64,000 bases of DNA, from assembly GCA_046292445.1 (NCBI GenBank), contig JBKBQT010000006.1, positions 84,356 through 148,355 on the forward strand, written 5' to 3'. Below are positions 57,538-64,000 of this stretch, in pieces. Numbering within the stretch: position 1 is the first letter of the stretch; every line of letters begins with the position of its first letter. The notes beneath the pieces are model-generated. The model searched no databases and had not been told where the DNA came from. It saw only the letters and a program-made list of their open reading frames with translations. Both the position numbers and the translations under genes were made by a program. The DNA comes from CALIZF01 sp046292445 (GTDB taxonomy: Bacteria > Pseudomonadota > Alphaproteobacteria > Rhodobacterales > Rhodobacteraceae).

Positions 57538-58431
57538 ATGCGTAGCCTTGCCCCCGTCCTGACCGTCATCGCCGCGATCCTCGCGCTCTGGTATGCCGGG
57601 GCCGTCGCGCTGAACGCCCAGTGGACGCGCGATCAGGCGGCGCGGGCAGGCACGACTGTCACCTGGCCCGAGATCGCGGCCGACGCCATGCGCCAGGACC
57701 GCCCGCGCCTGCCCGCGCCGCATCAGGTCGCGCAGGAGTTCTGGCGCACCACCTGGGTCGAGGAGGTCGAGGGACGCCGCGGGATCGTGCAGACGGGGAC
57801 GCTGTCGAACCGCAGCCTCGTCTATCACGGCTGGGTCACGCTGTCGGCGACCGTTGTCGGCTTTGCCATCGGGGCCGGGCTCGGCCTGCTGCTGGCCGTC
57901 GGAATCGTCTACAACCGGGCGATGGATCTGGGGGTGATGCCCTGGGCCATCGCGAGCCAGACGATCCCGATCCTCGCCATCGCGCCGATGGTCATCGTCG
58001 TCTTTGCCTCGGCGGGGATCACGGGCCTTGTGCCCAAGGCGATCATCTCGGCCTATCTGTCGTTCTTTCCGGTGGTCGTCGGCATGGTCAAGGGCCTGCG
58101 CAGCCCCGATGCGATGCAGCTCGACCAGCTCCGCACCTGGAACGCGAGCGGCTGGCAGGAGTTCTGGAAGCTGCGCCTGCCGGCCTCGATGCCCTATCTC
58201 TTCACCTCGCTGAAGGTCGCCATCGCGGCCAGCCTCGTGGGCGCGATCGTGGGCGAGATCCCGGTGCAGCAGGGCGGCCTCGGCGCGCGTCTTCTGGCGG
58301 GGAGCTATTACGGCCAGACGGCGCAGATCTGGGCCGCCCTCATCACCGCCGCGCTGCTTGCCGGCCTTCTCGTCGGCGCGATCGGCGCGGTGCAGCGGGT
58401 GACGCTGCGGCGCATGGGGTTCGCGCGATGA
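57538..58431 (+). CDS. ABC transporter permease 1
   Basis: A 297-aa inner-membrane permease of the BPD_transp_1 fold. A first membrane segment (VLTVIAAILALWYAGAVA) is followed by a periplasmic stretch of about 70 residues, then five more segments from residue about 100. The EAA-loop reads FWKLRLPASMPYLFTSLKVA. Its last 4 bases overlap the second permease (ATGA). The pair most likely forms a heterodimer. Confidence 0.88.
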   Translation: MRSLAPVLTVIAAILALWYAGAVALNAQWTRDQAARAGTTVTWPEIAADAMRQDRPRLPAPHQVAQEFWRTTWVEEVEGRRGIVQTGTLSNRSLVYHGWVTLSATVVGFAIGAGLGLLLAVGIVYNRAMDLGVMPWAIASQTIPILAIAPMVIVVFASAGITGLVPKAIISAYLSFFPVVVGMVKGLRSPDAMQLDQLRTWNASGWQEFWKLRLPASMPYLFTSLKVAIAASLVGAIVGEIPVQQGGLGARLLAGSYYGQTAQIWAALITAALLAGLLVGAIGAVQRVTLRRMGFAR

Positions 58432-59330
58432 ACGCCGCCCTTCCCTTGGGGCTGGCGGGCGGGGCGGTCCTCGCGGCGCTGGCGGTGGATCACCGGCTGG
58501 CGATGGTGCTGGCGCTGTGGTTCGCGCTGTGGGGGGCCAATGCGCTTCTGGCGGCGCGGGGCGGGCGGGCCGGGCGGGTCGCGGTGCCTCTGATCTTCGG
58601 CGCGGCGATGCTGCTGCTGTGGGAGGTGACGGTGGCGCTGTTCGCCGTCCCGCCGGTGATCCTGCCGGCGCCCTCGGCCATCGCCGCGCGGCTGGCGGGG
58701 GCGGCGCCGATCCTCTGGGGCGACTTTGTGCAGACCTTCGTCAAGGGTGCGCTCTCGGGCTATGCCATCGGCTGCGCCGCCGCCGTCGCCACCGCGCTGG
58801 TGATCGACCGCTCGCCCTTCCTGCAACGCGGCCTGCTGCCGGTCGGAAACTTCATCGCCGCCCTGCCCATCGTCGGCATCGCCCCCATCCTCGTGATGTG
58901 GTTCGGCTTCGACTGGCAGTCCAAGGCGGCAGTCGTCGTGGTGATGGTGTTCTTCCCGGTGCTGGTCAATACGCTCGAGGGCCTGAAGGCCGCCGAGCCG
59001 ATGCAGCGCGACCTGATGGCGACCTATGGCGCAAGCTACCTGCAGACGCTCTGGAAGCTGCGCCTGCCGGCCGCCATGCCGTTCATCTTCAACGGGCTCA
59101 AGATCGCGACGACGCTTGCCCTGATCGGCGCCATCGTTGCCGAATTTTTCGGCAGTCCGGTGCGCGGGATGGGTTTTCGCATCTCGACCGAGGTCGGGCG
59201 CTTGTCGCTCGACATGGTCTGGGCCGTGATCGCCGTCGCGGCGGTCGCGGGATCGGTGTTCTACGGCCTTGTGGCCGCAATCGAACGGGGGGTGACGTTC
59301 TGGCACCCTTCGCAACGGGGACGGGCCTGA
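58428..59330 (+). CDS. ABC transporter permease 2
   Basis: A 300-aa permease; two short extra hydrophobic segments at the N-terminus (about 5-20 and 25-60) precede the canonical six-helix core. EAA-loop LWKLRLPAAMPFIFNGLKIA mirrors that of permease 1. VPPVILPAPSAIAARL is the usual start of the SsuC-like domain. Translationally coupled to permease 1 and followed after 23 bases by the binding protein. Confidence 0.88.
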   Translation: MNAALPLGLAGGAVLAALAVDHRLAMVLALWFALWGANALLAARGGRAGRVAVPLIFGAAMLLLWEVTVALFAVPPVILPAPSAIAARLAGAAPILWGDFVQTFVKGALSGYAIGCAAAVATALVIDRSPFLQRGLLPVGNFIAALPIVGIAPILVMWFGFDWQSKAAVVVVMVFFPVLVNTLEGLKAAEPMQRDLMATYGASYLQTLWKLRLPAAMPFIFNGLKIATTLALIGAIVAEFFGSPVRGMGFRISTEVGRLSLDMVWAVIAVAAVAGSVFYGLVAAIERGVTFWHPSQRGRA

Positions 59331-59353
59331 ACGCCCGACATGGAGGTAAGCCG

Positions 59354-60334
59354 ATGAGGAAACTTGTTTTTGGCATGGTGGCCGCGGCCTTTGCGGCGCC
59401 CGCCTTTGCGGCCGACGATGTGACGCTGCAGCTCAAATGGGTGACGCAGGCGCAGTTCGCGGGCTATTACGTCGCGCTGGAAAAGGGCTTCTACAAGGAT
59501 GAGAACCTCAACGTGACGATCAAGCCGGGCGGCCCGGATCTGGCCCCGCCGCAGGTCATCGCGGGCGGCGGCGCGGATGTGATCGTCGAATGGATGCCGG
59601 CCGCGCTGGCCGCGCGCGAGGCGGGCGTGCCGCTCGTCAACATCGCCCAGCCGTTCAAGTCGTCGGGCATGATGCTGACCTGCCTCAAGGAAACCGGCAT
59701 CACCACGCCGGCGGACTTCAAGGGCAAGACGCTGGGCGTGTGGTTCTTCGGCAACGAATACCCGTTCCTGAGCTGGATGGCGACGCTCGGCATCCCGACG
59801 ACGGGCGGGGCGGACGGGGTCGAGGTGCTCAAGCAGGGGTTCAACGTCGACCCGCTGCTGCAAAAACAGGCGGCTTGCGTCAGCACGATGACCTACAACG
59901 AATACTGGCAGATCATCGATGCCGGCATCAGCCCCGACGATCTGGTGACCTTCAAATACACCGATCAGGGTGTGGCGACGATGGAGGACGGGCTCTATGT
60001 CCTTGAATCGCGGCTTGCCGACCCGGCCTTCGAGGACAAGATGGTGCGCTTCGTGCGTGCCTCGATGAAGGGCTGGAAATACGCGGAAGAGAACCCGGAC
60101 GAGGCGGCGATGATCGTCCTCGAATACGACGACACCGGCGCGCAGAGCGAGACCCATCAGAAACGGATGATGCGCGAAGTGGCCAAGCTCACCGCCGGAT
60201 CGAACGGGGCGCTCGACCCGGCCGATTACGAGACGACCGTGAAAACCCTGCTGGCGGGCGGGTCGGATCCGGTCATCTCCAAGCCCCCGGTGGGTGCCTG
60301 GACGCATGCGATCACGGACAAGGCGCTGAACTGA
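59354..60334 (+). CDS. NMT1/THI5-like ABC substrate-binding protein
   Basis: A 326-aa periplasmic receptor: signal peptide 1-20 (cut after AFA), then LQLKWVTQAQFAGYYVALEKGFYKD, the NMT1/THI5 signature also seen in thiamine-pyrimidine and riboflavin binders. Position in the hydA operon suggests a pyrimidine base, dihydropyrimidine or hydantoin as ligand. TGGAGG lies 8-9 bases before the ATG. A strong GC hairpin follows the stop, closing the operon. Confidence 0.9.
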   Translation: MRKLVFGMVAAAFAAPAFAADDVTLQLKWVTQAQFAGYYVALEKGFYKDENLNVTIKPGGPDLAPPQVIAGGGADVIVEWMPAALAAREAGVPLVNIAQPFKSSGMMLTCLKETGITTPADFKGKTLGVWFFGNEYPFLSWMATLGIPTTGGADGVEVLKQGFNVDPLLQKQAACVSTMTYNEYWQIIDAGISPDDLVTFKYTDQGVATMEDGLYVLESRLADPAFEDKMVRFVRASMKGWKYAEENPDEAAMIVLEYDDTGAQSETHQKRMMREVAKLTAGSNGALDPADYETTVKTLLAGGSDPVISKPPVGAWTHAITDKALN

Positions 60335-60355
60335 ACCCGGGTCCGGGTCGGTGCG

Positions 60356-60381
60356 GGGGGCGGGCCTTTCGGCCCGCCCCC
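60356..60381 (+). terminator. Terminator after the pyrimidine transporter
   Basis: GGGGGCGGGCC pairs with GGCCCGCCCCC around TTTC, an 11-bp stem, then TTGCCGTT. A short T stretch only, but the stem is very stable. Confidence 0.7.
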
Positions 60382-60546
60382 TTGCCGTTGCGGCCGGCCG
60401 TCGCAAACCATTCACAAGAATCGCCTTTACAGCCCGGCGCTTTCGGCCCACCATATCTTGTAAGGGATAAGGCCAAGAACGCCGCCCCTTGGCCGCCACG
60501 CACGATATGGGGCAGCCAACGGAACACAAACCCCAAGAGGCCGGGC

Positions 60547-61050
60547 ATGTCGCTTTCCGAGGAATTCCTGACCGCCGACGACCTTCACCCGATCGACATC
60601 GTGGAAACGCTGGCCGAACACCGCGACTGGGAGTTCGACCGCGTCACGGACGATCAGATCGCCATGGCGGTCGAGGGGCAGTGGCGCACCTATTCGCTGA
60701 CCCTCGCATGGTCCGGACGGGACGAGACGCTGCGCCTCATCTGCACCTTCGAGATGGACCCGCCCGAGGCCGGCCTGCCCGCGCTTTATGACCTGCTCAA
60801 CCGCGTCAACGACGATTGCTGGTGCGGCGCCTTCACCTGGTGGGCGGATCAGAAGCTGATGGTCTGGCGATACGGCCTGTGCCTCGCAGGCGGGCAGCTC
60901 GCCGGGCCCGAACAGATCGACCGCATGATCGCCACCGCCGTGACGGCGGCCGAGCGTTTCTACCCGGCGTTCCAGCTTGTCACCTGGGGCGAGCGCACAG
61001 CCGAATCCGCCCTGCAGGTCGCCATTGCAGAGGCCTACGGCCGCGCCTAA
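60547..61050 (+). CDS. YbjN-domain protein
   Basis: A 167-aa soluble protein of the YbjN family (DUF1790), a type III secretion chaperone-like fold. ETLAEHRDWEFDRV opens the domain; LLNRVNDDCWCGAFTWW and KLMVWRYGLCLAGGQL are the conserved centre. YbjN homologues affect stress tolerance and motility in enterobacteria; the alphaproteobacterial role is not established. An upstream AT-rich segment (60410-60460) may hold its promoter. Followed by proC after 30 bases. Confidence 0.85.
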   Translation: MSLSEEFLTADDLHPIDIVETLAEHRDWEFDRVTDDQIAMAVEGQWRTYSLTLAWSGRDETLRLICTFEMDPPEAGLPALYDLLNRVNDDCWCGAFTWWADQKLMVWRYGLCLAGGQLAGPEQIDRMIATAVTAAERFYPAFQLVTWGERTAESALQVAIAEAYGRA

Positions 61051-61080
61051 CCTCCCGCCCGGACGGCGAAGGGGTCAGGC

Positions 61081-61902
61081 ATGATCGGCAGCATCGGGCA
61101 AGGCGCAATCGTGATCGTCGGCTGCGGTCGCATGGGATCGGCACTGCTCGAGGGGTGGCTCGCCCGTGGCCTGCCCACGAGCAACGTCCATGTTGCCGAG
61201 CCCGACCCTTCGGACTGGCTGCGCGGGCTGGTGCGGCGGGGGCTGCGCCTCAACGGGCCGCTGCCGCATGATCCGGCGGTGGTGCTGATCGCGGTCAAGC
61301 CGCAGATGATGGGGGCGGCGCTGCCGGCGGTCGCGGCGCTCGGGAACAGGCCGGGCACACTGGTGCTGACCGTGGCGGCGGGCACGCGGATCGCGGCCTA
61401 TGAGGCGGCGCTCGGCACGGCGACACCGGTGGTGCGCGCCATGCCGAACACGCCGGCCGCCGTGGGGCGGGGGATCACGGCCATCGTCGGCAATGCGGCC
61501 GCGACGGCGGCGCAGGTCGAACTGGCCGAGACGCTCATGTCGGCGGTGGGGCAGGTCGTGCGCCTGCCCGACGAGGGGCTGATGGATGCGGTGACAGCGG
61601 TGTCTGGATCGGGCCCGGCCTATGTGTTCCATCTGATCGAGGCGTTGGCGGCCGCCGGCGCCGCCGAGGGCCTGCCGCCCGATCTCGCGATGCAACTGGC
61701 GCGGGCGACCGTGACCGGGGCGGGGGAACTCGCGCATCGCGCGCCCGAATCGGCCGAGCAGCTGCGTATCAACGTCACCAGCCCCGGCGGGACGACGGCG
61801 GCGGCGCTCGGCGTGCTGATGGACCCGGATACGGGCTTTCCCGCCCTGTTGCGCCGCGCTGTCGCCGCGGCCGCAGCGCGCGGACGGGAACTTGGCCAAT
61901 GA
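61081..61902 (+). CDS. proC: Pyrroline-5-carboxylate reductase
   Basis: Final step of proline synthesis, NADPH-dependent. The 273-aa protein has the Rossmann motif IVGCGRMGSALLEGW, VRAMPNTPAAVGRGI near residue 119, and the C-terminal family signature region DAVTAVSGSGPAYVF and ISSPGGTT-like INVTSPGGTTAAAL. Its final 4 bases overlap the next gene (ATGA). Confidence 0.94.
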   Translation: MIGSIGQGAIVIVGCGRMGSALLEGWLARGLPTSNVHVAEPDPSDWLRGLVRRGLRLNGPLPHDPAVVLIAVKPQMMGAALPAVAALGNRPGTLVLTVAAGTRIAAYEAALGTATPVVRAMPNTPAAVGRGITAIVGNAAATAAQVELAETLMSAVGQVVRLPDEGLMDAVTAVSGSGPAYVFHLIEALAAAGAAEGLPPDLAMQLARATVTGAGELAHRAPESAEQLRINVTSPGGTTAAALGVLMDPDTGFPALLRRAVAAAAARGRELGQ

Positions 61903-62234
61903 CAATCGGTTACGACGATTTCCTGCGCATCGACATCAGGGTCGGCACGATCACGCGGGCCGAGGATTTCCCCGAGGCGCGCAAGCCGGCGTTGCGGCTC
62001 TGGATCGATTTCGGCGGCGAGATCGGGGTGAAGCGGTCATCGGCGCAGATCGCGGTGCATTACGCGCCCGAACGCCTCGTGGGCCGGCAGGTGCTTGCCG
62101 TGGTGAACTTTCCGCCGCGCCAGATCGGGCCGGTGCCGTCCGAAGTGCTGGTGCTGGGCCTTTCCGATGCCGGGGGAGCGGTCGTGCTGGTCGGGCCGGA
62201 CCGCCCGGTGCCCGACGGGGGGCGGCTGCATTGA
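61899..62234 (+). CDS. csaA: CsaA-like tRNA-binding/chaperone protein
   Basis: A 111-aa OB-fold protein: FLRIDIRVGTITRAEDFPEA at residues 8-27, then GVKRSSAQIAVHY and VVNFPPRQIGP, the CsaA/YgjH signature shared with the tRNA-binding domains of MetRS and PheT. CsaA acts as an export-related chaperone in Bacillus; a tRNA-linked role is also possible. Overlaps proC at its start and the next gene at its stop. Confidence 0.85.
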   Translation: MTIGYDDFLRIDIRVGTITRAEDFPEARKPALRLWIDFGGEIGVKRSSAQIAVHYAPERLVGRQVLAVVNFPPRQIGPVPSEVLVLGLSDAGGAVVLVGPDRPVPDGGRLH

Positions 62235-63178
62235 AGCCGTCGCTGCTCGTCACGCGCCGCCTGCCCGACCGCGTCCTCGTGGCGCTCGGAGCCCGGTTCA
62301 CCGTGACGCTGTGCGACGCATCCGCGCCGCTGACCACTGCCGAGGCTGCTGCGGCCCTCGCGGCGCACGACGCGATCCTGCCGACGCTGGGCGACGGCTT
62401 CTCCGCAGCGGCCTTTGCCGCGCCACCCCGTGCCCGGATCCTCGCGAATTTCGGGGTCGGCTACAATCACATCGATGTGGCCGCCGCGAAGGCGGCGGGG
62501 GTCGTCGTGACCAATACGCCCGGCGCGGTGACCGATGCGACGGCCGATCTTGCGGTCATGCTGATGCTGATGGCCGCGCGGCGGGCGGGCGAGGGCGAAA
62601 GGCTCGTGCGGGCCGGCGGCTGGAGCGGCTGGCAGCCGACGCAGATGCTGGGGCTGCATGTCACGGGCAAGACGGTCGGCATTGTCGGGATGGGCCGGAT
62701 CGGGCAGGCGATCGCGCGGCGCTGCCATCTGGGCTTTGGCATGTCGGTCCTGTTCCATACCCGCTCGCCGGTCGATCCGGGCGTGCCGGCGCGCCGCGTT
62801 CCGACCCTCGGCGAGGCGATGGCCGCCGATGTGGTGATCGTCGCGGTGCCGGGCGGTCCGGCGACGCGGCACCTGATCGATGCCGCGGCGCTGGCGGCGA
62901 TGCCGGCGCACGGGATCCTCGTGAACATCGCGCGCGGCGATGTGGTGGACGAGGCCGCGCTGATCGACGCGCTCGAGCGGCGCGCGATCGGGGCGGCCGG
63001 GCTCGATGTCTATGAGCACGAGCCGGCGGTGCCGGCGGCCCTGCGCGCGCTCGACAATGTCGTCCTTCTGCCGCATCTGGGCACGAACGCGCTCGAGGTC
63101 CGCGAACAGATGGGGTTGATGGCGCATGACAATCTGACGGCGTTCTTCGACGGCCGCGAGATACCGAACGCGCTGTGA
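62231..63178 (+). CDS. D-2-hydroxyacid dehydrogenase (glycerate/hydroxypyruvate type)
   Basis: NAD(P)-dependent reductase of 315 aa. It appears to start at TTG 62231, overlapping the csaA stop as TTGA; KPSLLVTRRLPDRVL is the normal N-terminus of this family and no ATG fits. NFGVGYNHIDVAAA, then the Rossmann GIVGMGRIGQAIARR, VNIARGDVVDE and the catalytic His in LLPHLGTN are in place. Hydroxypyruvate or glyoxylate are the likely substrates. The TTG start with coupled translation probably keeps expression modest. Confidence 0.9.
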   Translation: MKPSLLVTRRLPDRVLVALGARFTVTLCDASAPLTTAEAAAALAAHDAILPTLGDGFSAAAFAAPPRARILANFGVGYNHIDVAAAKAAGVVVTNTPGAVTDATADLAVMLMLMAARRAGEGERLVRAGGWSGWQPTQMLGLHVTGKTVGIVGMGRIGQAIARRCHLGFGMSVLFHTRSPVDPGVPARRVPTLGEAMAADVVIVAVPGGPATRHLIDAAALAAMPAHGILVNIARGDVVDEAALIDALERRAIGAAGLDVYEHEPAVPAALRALDNVVLLPHLGTNALEVREQMGLMAHDNLTAFFDGREIPNAL

Positions 63179-63183
63179 GCGCC

Positions 63184-63247
63184 CAAAATCCTTCGTACGA
63201 AGGATTTTGATGCCGGAAAGAGAAGGGAATTTTCGTACGAAAATTCC
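63184..63247. repeat. Two CGTACG-centred palindromes between convergent genes
   Basis: A perfect 26-bp palindrome at 63184-63209 (CAAAATCCTTCGT and its mirror) and a perfect 22-bp one at 63226-63247 (GGAATTTTCGT and its mirror), 16 bases apart. Both share the centre TTCGTACGAA and flank runs of A/T, so each can terminate transcription in either direction. Similar elements recur in Rhodobacteraceae genomes, from memory. Confidence 0.88.
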
Positions 63248-63266
63248 GGGATTGGGCCTGGCATGG

Positions 63267-63863
63267 TCAGCGGGCGTGCGCCGGTCCGTCCTCCATCGCC
63301 GCGCGCCAGTGGAGGCGGCACAGGCTCACATAGGTTTCGTTGCCGCCGATCTGCACCTGGGCTCCGTCGCGCAGCGCCGTCCCGTCGGGGGCGATGCGCA
63401 CCACCATCGTCGCCTTCTTGCCGCAATGGCAGATCGTGCGCACCTCGCGCATCTCGTCTGCCACGGCGAGTAGGGCCGCCGAGCCGGGGAAGAGCGCGCC
63501 GCGAAAGTCGACCCGCAGACCATAAGCCATGACAGGCACGCGCAGATCGTCCACGGCGCGGGCAAGCTGCCAGACCTGTGCATGGGTCAGGAACTGCGCC
63601 TCGTCCAGAAAGACGCAGGCACAGGGGCCGGAGTCGAGCCGGGCGGCAATCCGGGCAAAGAGGTCGTCGTCGGCGGCGAAGGTGTCGACATCCTCGCCGA
63701 TGCCGATCCGGCTCTCGATCCGGCCGCGCCCCGCCCGCGTGTCGAGCGCGGCGGTGAGCATCCAGACCGCCATGCCGCGTTCACGGTAATTGTAGGCGGC
63801 CTGAAGAAGCAGGGTCGATTTGCCTGCGTTCATGGTCGAGTAGTGGAAATGCAGCTTGGCCAT
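63267..63863 (-). CDS. tdk: Thymidine kinase (type II)
   Basis: Phosphorylates thymidine to dTMP in pyrimidine salvage. The 198-aa protein has the P-loop YSTMNAGKST (residues 8-17), the DEAQF Walker B, YGLRVDFRG lasso region and a zinc site (ICHCGKKA plus a later CRLH pair). It is the anabolic counterpart to the pyrimidine degradation locus 3 kb away, but not in the same operon. Confidence 0.94.
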   Translation of the reverse strand: MAKLHFHYSTMNAGKSTLLLQAAYNYRERGMAVWMLTAALDTRAGRGRIESRIGIGEDVDTFAADDDLFARIAARLDSGPCACVFLDEAQFLTHAQVWQLARAVDDLRVPVMAYGLRVDFRGALFPGSAALLAVADEMREVRTICHCGKKATMVVRIAPDGTALRDGAQVQIGGNETYVSLCRLHWRAAMEDGPAHAR

Positions 63864-63928
63864 GCCGCCCGCTTACGCGGGCAGCCGCCGTGCGGCAAGG
63901 GGGCGTCGGGCGCGGCGCCCCGGGGGTG

Positions 63929-64000
63929 TCAGGCGCCGCGCGGCCGGCGCGGGGTCTGGGCGCCGCCCGGGCCGCGGGCGGCGGGTTTGGGCCCGGCACC
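63929..64000 (-). CDS. C-terminal tail of a gene running in from outside the window
   Basis: The minus strand gives 23 codons ending ARGPGGAQTPRRPRGA and stop TGA at 63931-63929. The Gly/Pro/Arg/Ala-rich composition is typical for the disordered tail of RNA-binding proteins such as DEAD-box helicases or pseudouridine synthases; no identification is possible from this fragment. It may be a shadow frame. Confidence 0.3.
   Translation of the reverse strand, partial: GAGPKPAARGPGGAQTPRRPRGA

Noticed and set aside
63781..63999. Pro/Arg-rich minus-strand frame at the window edge, overlapping tdk
   Set aside because: Runs over the tdk start in another frame and lacks any motif; a different frame ending at 63929 is the better candidate for an incoming gene.

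Overview
The window is GC-rich chromosomal DNA of an alphaproteobacterium, most likely a Rhodobacteraceae/Paracoccaceae (Rhodobacter-Paracoccus-roseobacter type). This rests on VPLPA-CTERM surface proteins, a RSP_2648-type PIN protein and a RSP_7527-type small protein, the zapA/tkt and lon/HU neighbourhoods, and intergenic repeats of a kind common in that group. No phage, insertion sequence, plasmid replicon or CRISPR array is visible. Most of it is ordinary core and catabolic gene content, densely packed with many 4-bp ATGA/GTGA overlaps. This assignment comes from reading the sequence only; no database search was run.

Layout. 1-2.5 kb: the 3' end of uvrA and a patatin-like lipase. 2.5-10.5 kb: valine catabolism (acyl-CoA dehydrogenase, 3-hydroxyisobutyryl-CoA hydrolase, mmsB; then mmsA with a divergent LysR regulator), interrupted by two VPLPA-CTERM protein genes. 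10.5-14.3 kb: CBS protein, coaD and a CPA1 antiporter with a cyclic-nucleotide-binding domain. 14.3-20.1 kb: sugar metabolism (tkt, edd, eda) with a coiled-coil/zapA pair and a palindromic operator in front of edd. 20.3-24.1 kb: small protein, lipoprotein, RlmI-type methyltransferase, PIN protein, a 41-bp inverted repeat and an M48 protease. 24.2-30.4 kb: P450, a MepK-like endopeptidase divergent from a YcbB/LdtD-like L,D-transpeptidase, a NodF/NodE-like acyl carrier protein and ketosynthase pair, and an IalB-like protein. 30.3-35.4 kb: a candidate small RNA, a HerA/DUF853 ATPase, a 7TM hybrid histidine kinase and a decayed TPM-domain gene. 35.4-46.1 kb: PLP decarboxylase, cysS, cimA, a degenerate squalene/phytoene-synthase homologue, lon (with a sigma-32-like promoter), HU, GNAT and ettA. 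46.2-48.8 kb: a PAS hybrid histidine kinase translationally coupled to an RsbQ-like alpha/beta hydrolase. 49.1-49.3 kb: two tRNA-Val genes. 49.3-60.4 kb: two SDR enzymes, then a reductive pyrimidine degradation locus (RutR, omega-aminotransferase, N-carbamoyl-beta-alanine amidohydrolase, dihydropyrimidinase, an NMT1/THI5-type ABC transporter) with a near-perfect RutR operator. 60.5-64 kb: YbjN, proC, CsaA-like protein, D-2-hydroxyacid dehydrogenase, two CGTACG-centred palindromes, tdk, and the tail of a further gene.

The most interesting items are the RsbQ-like hydrolase/PAS-kinase signalling pair, the structured intergenic RNA candidate with a strong minus-strand terminator at 30.6 kb, the divergent maker/cutter pair for 3-3 peptidoglycan crosslinks next to an orphan ACP-ketosynthase pair, and the RutR-controlled pyrimidine locus with a non-Rut-type transporter. 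No clearly unprecedented system was found; the novelty lies in combinations and regulatory details.
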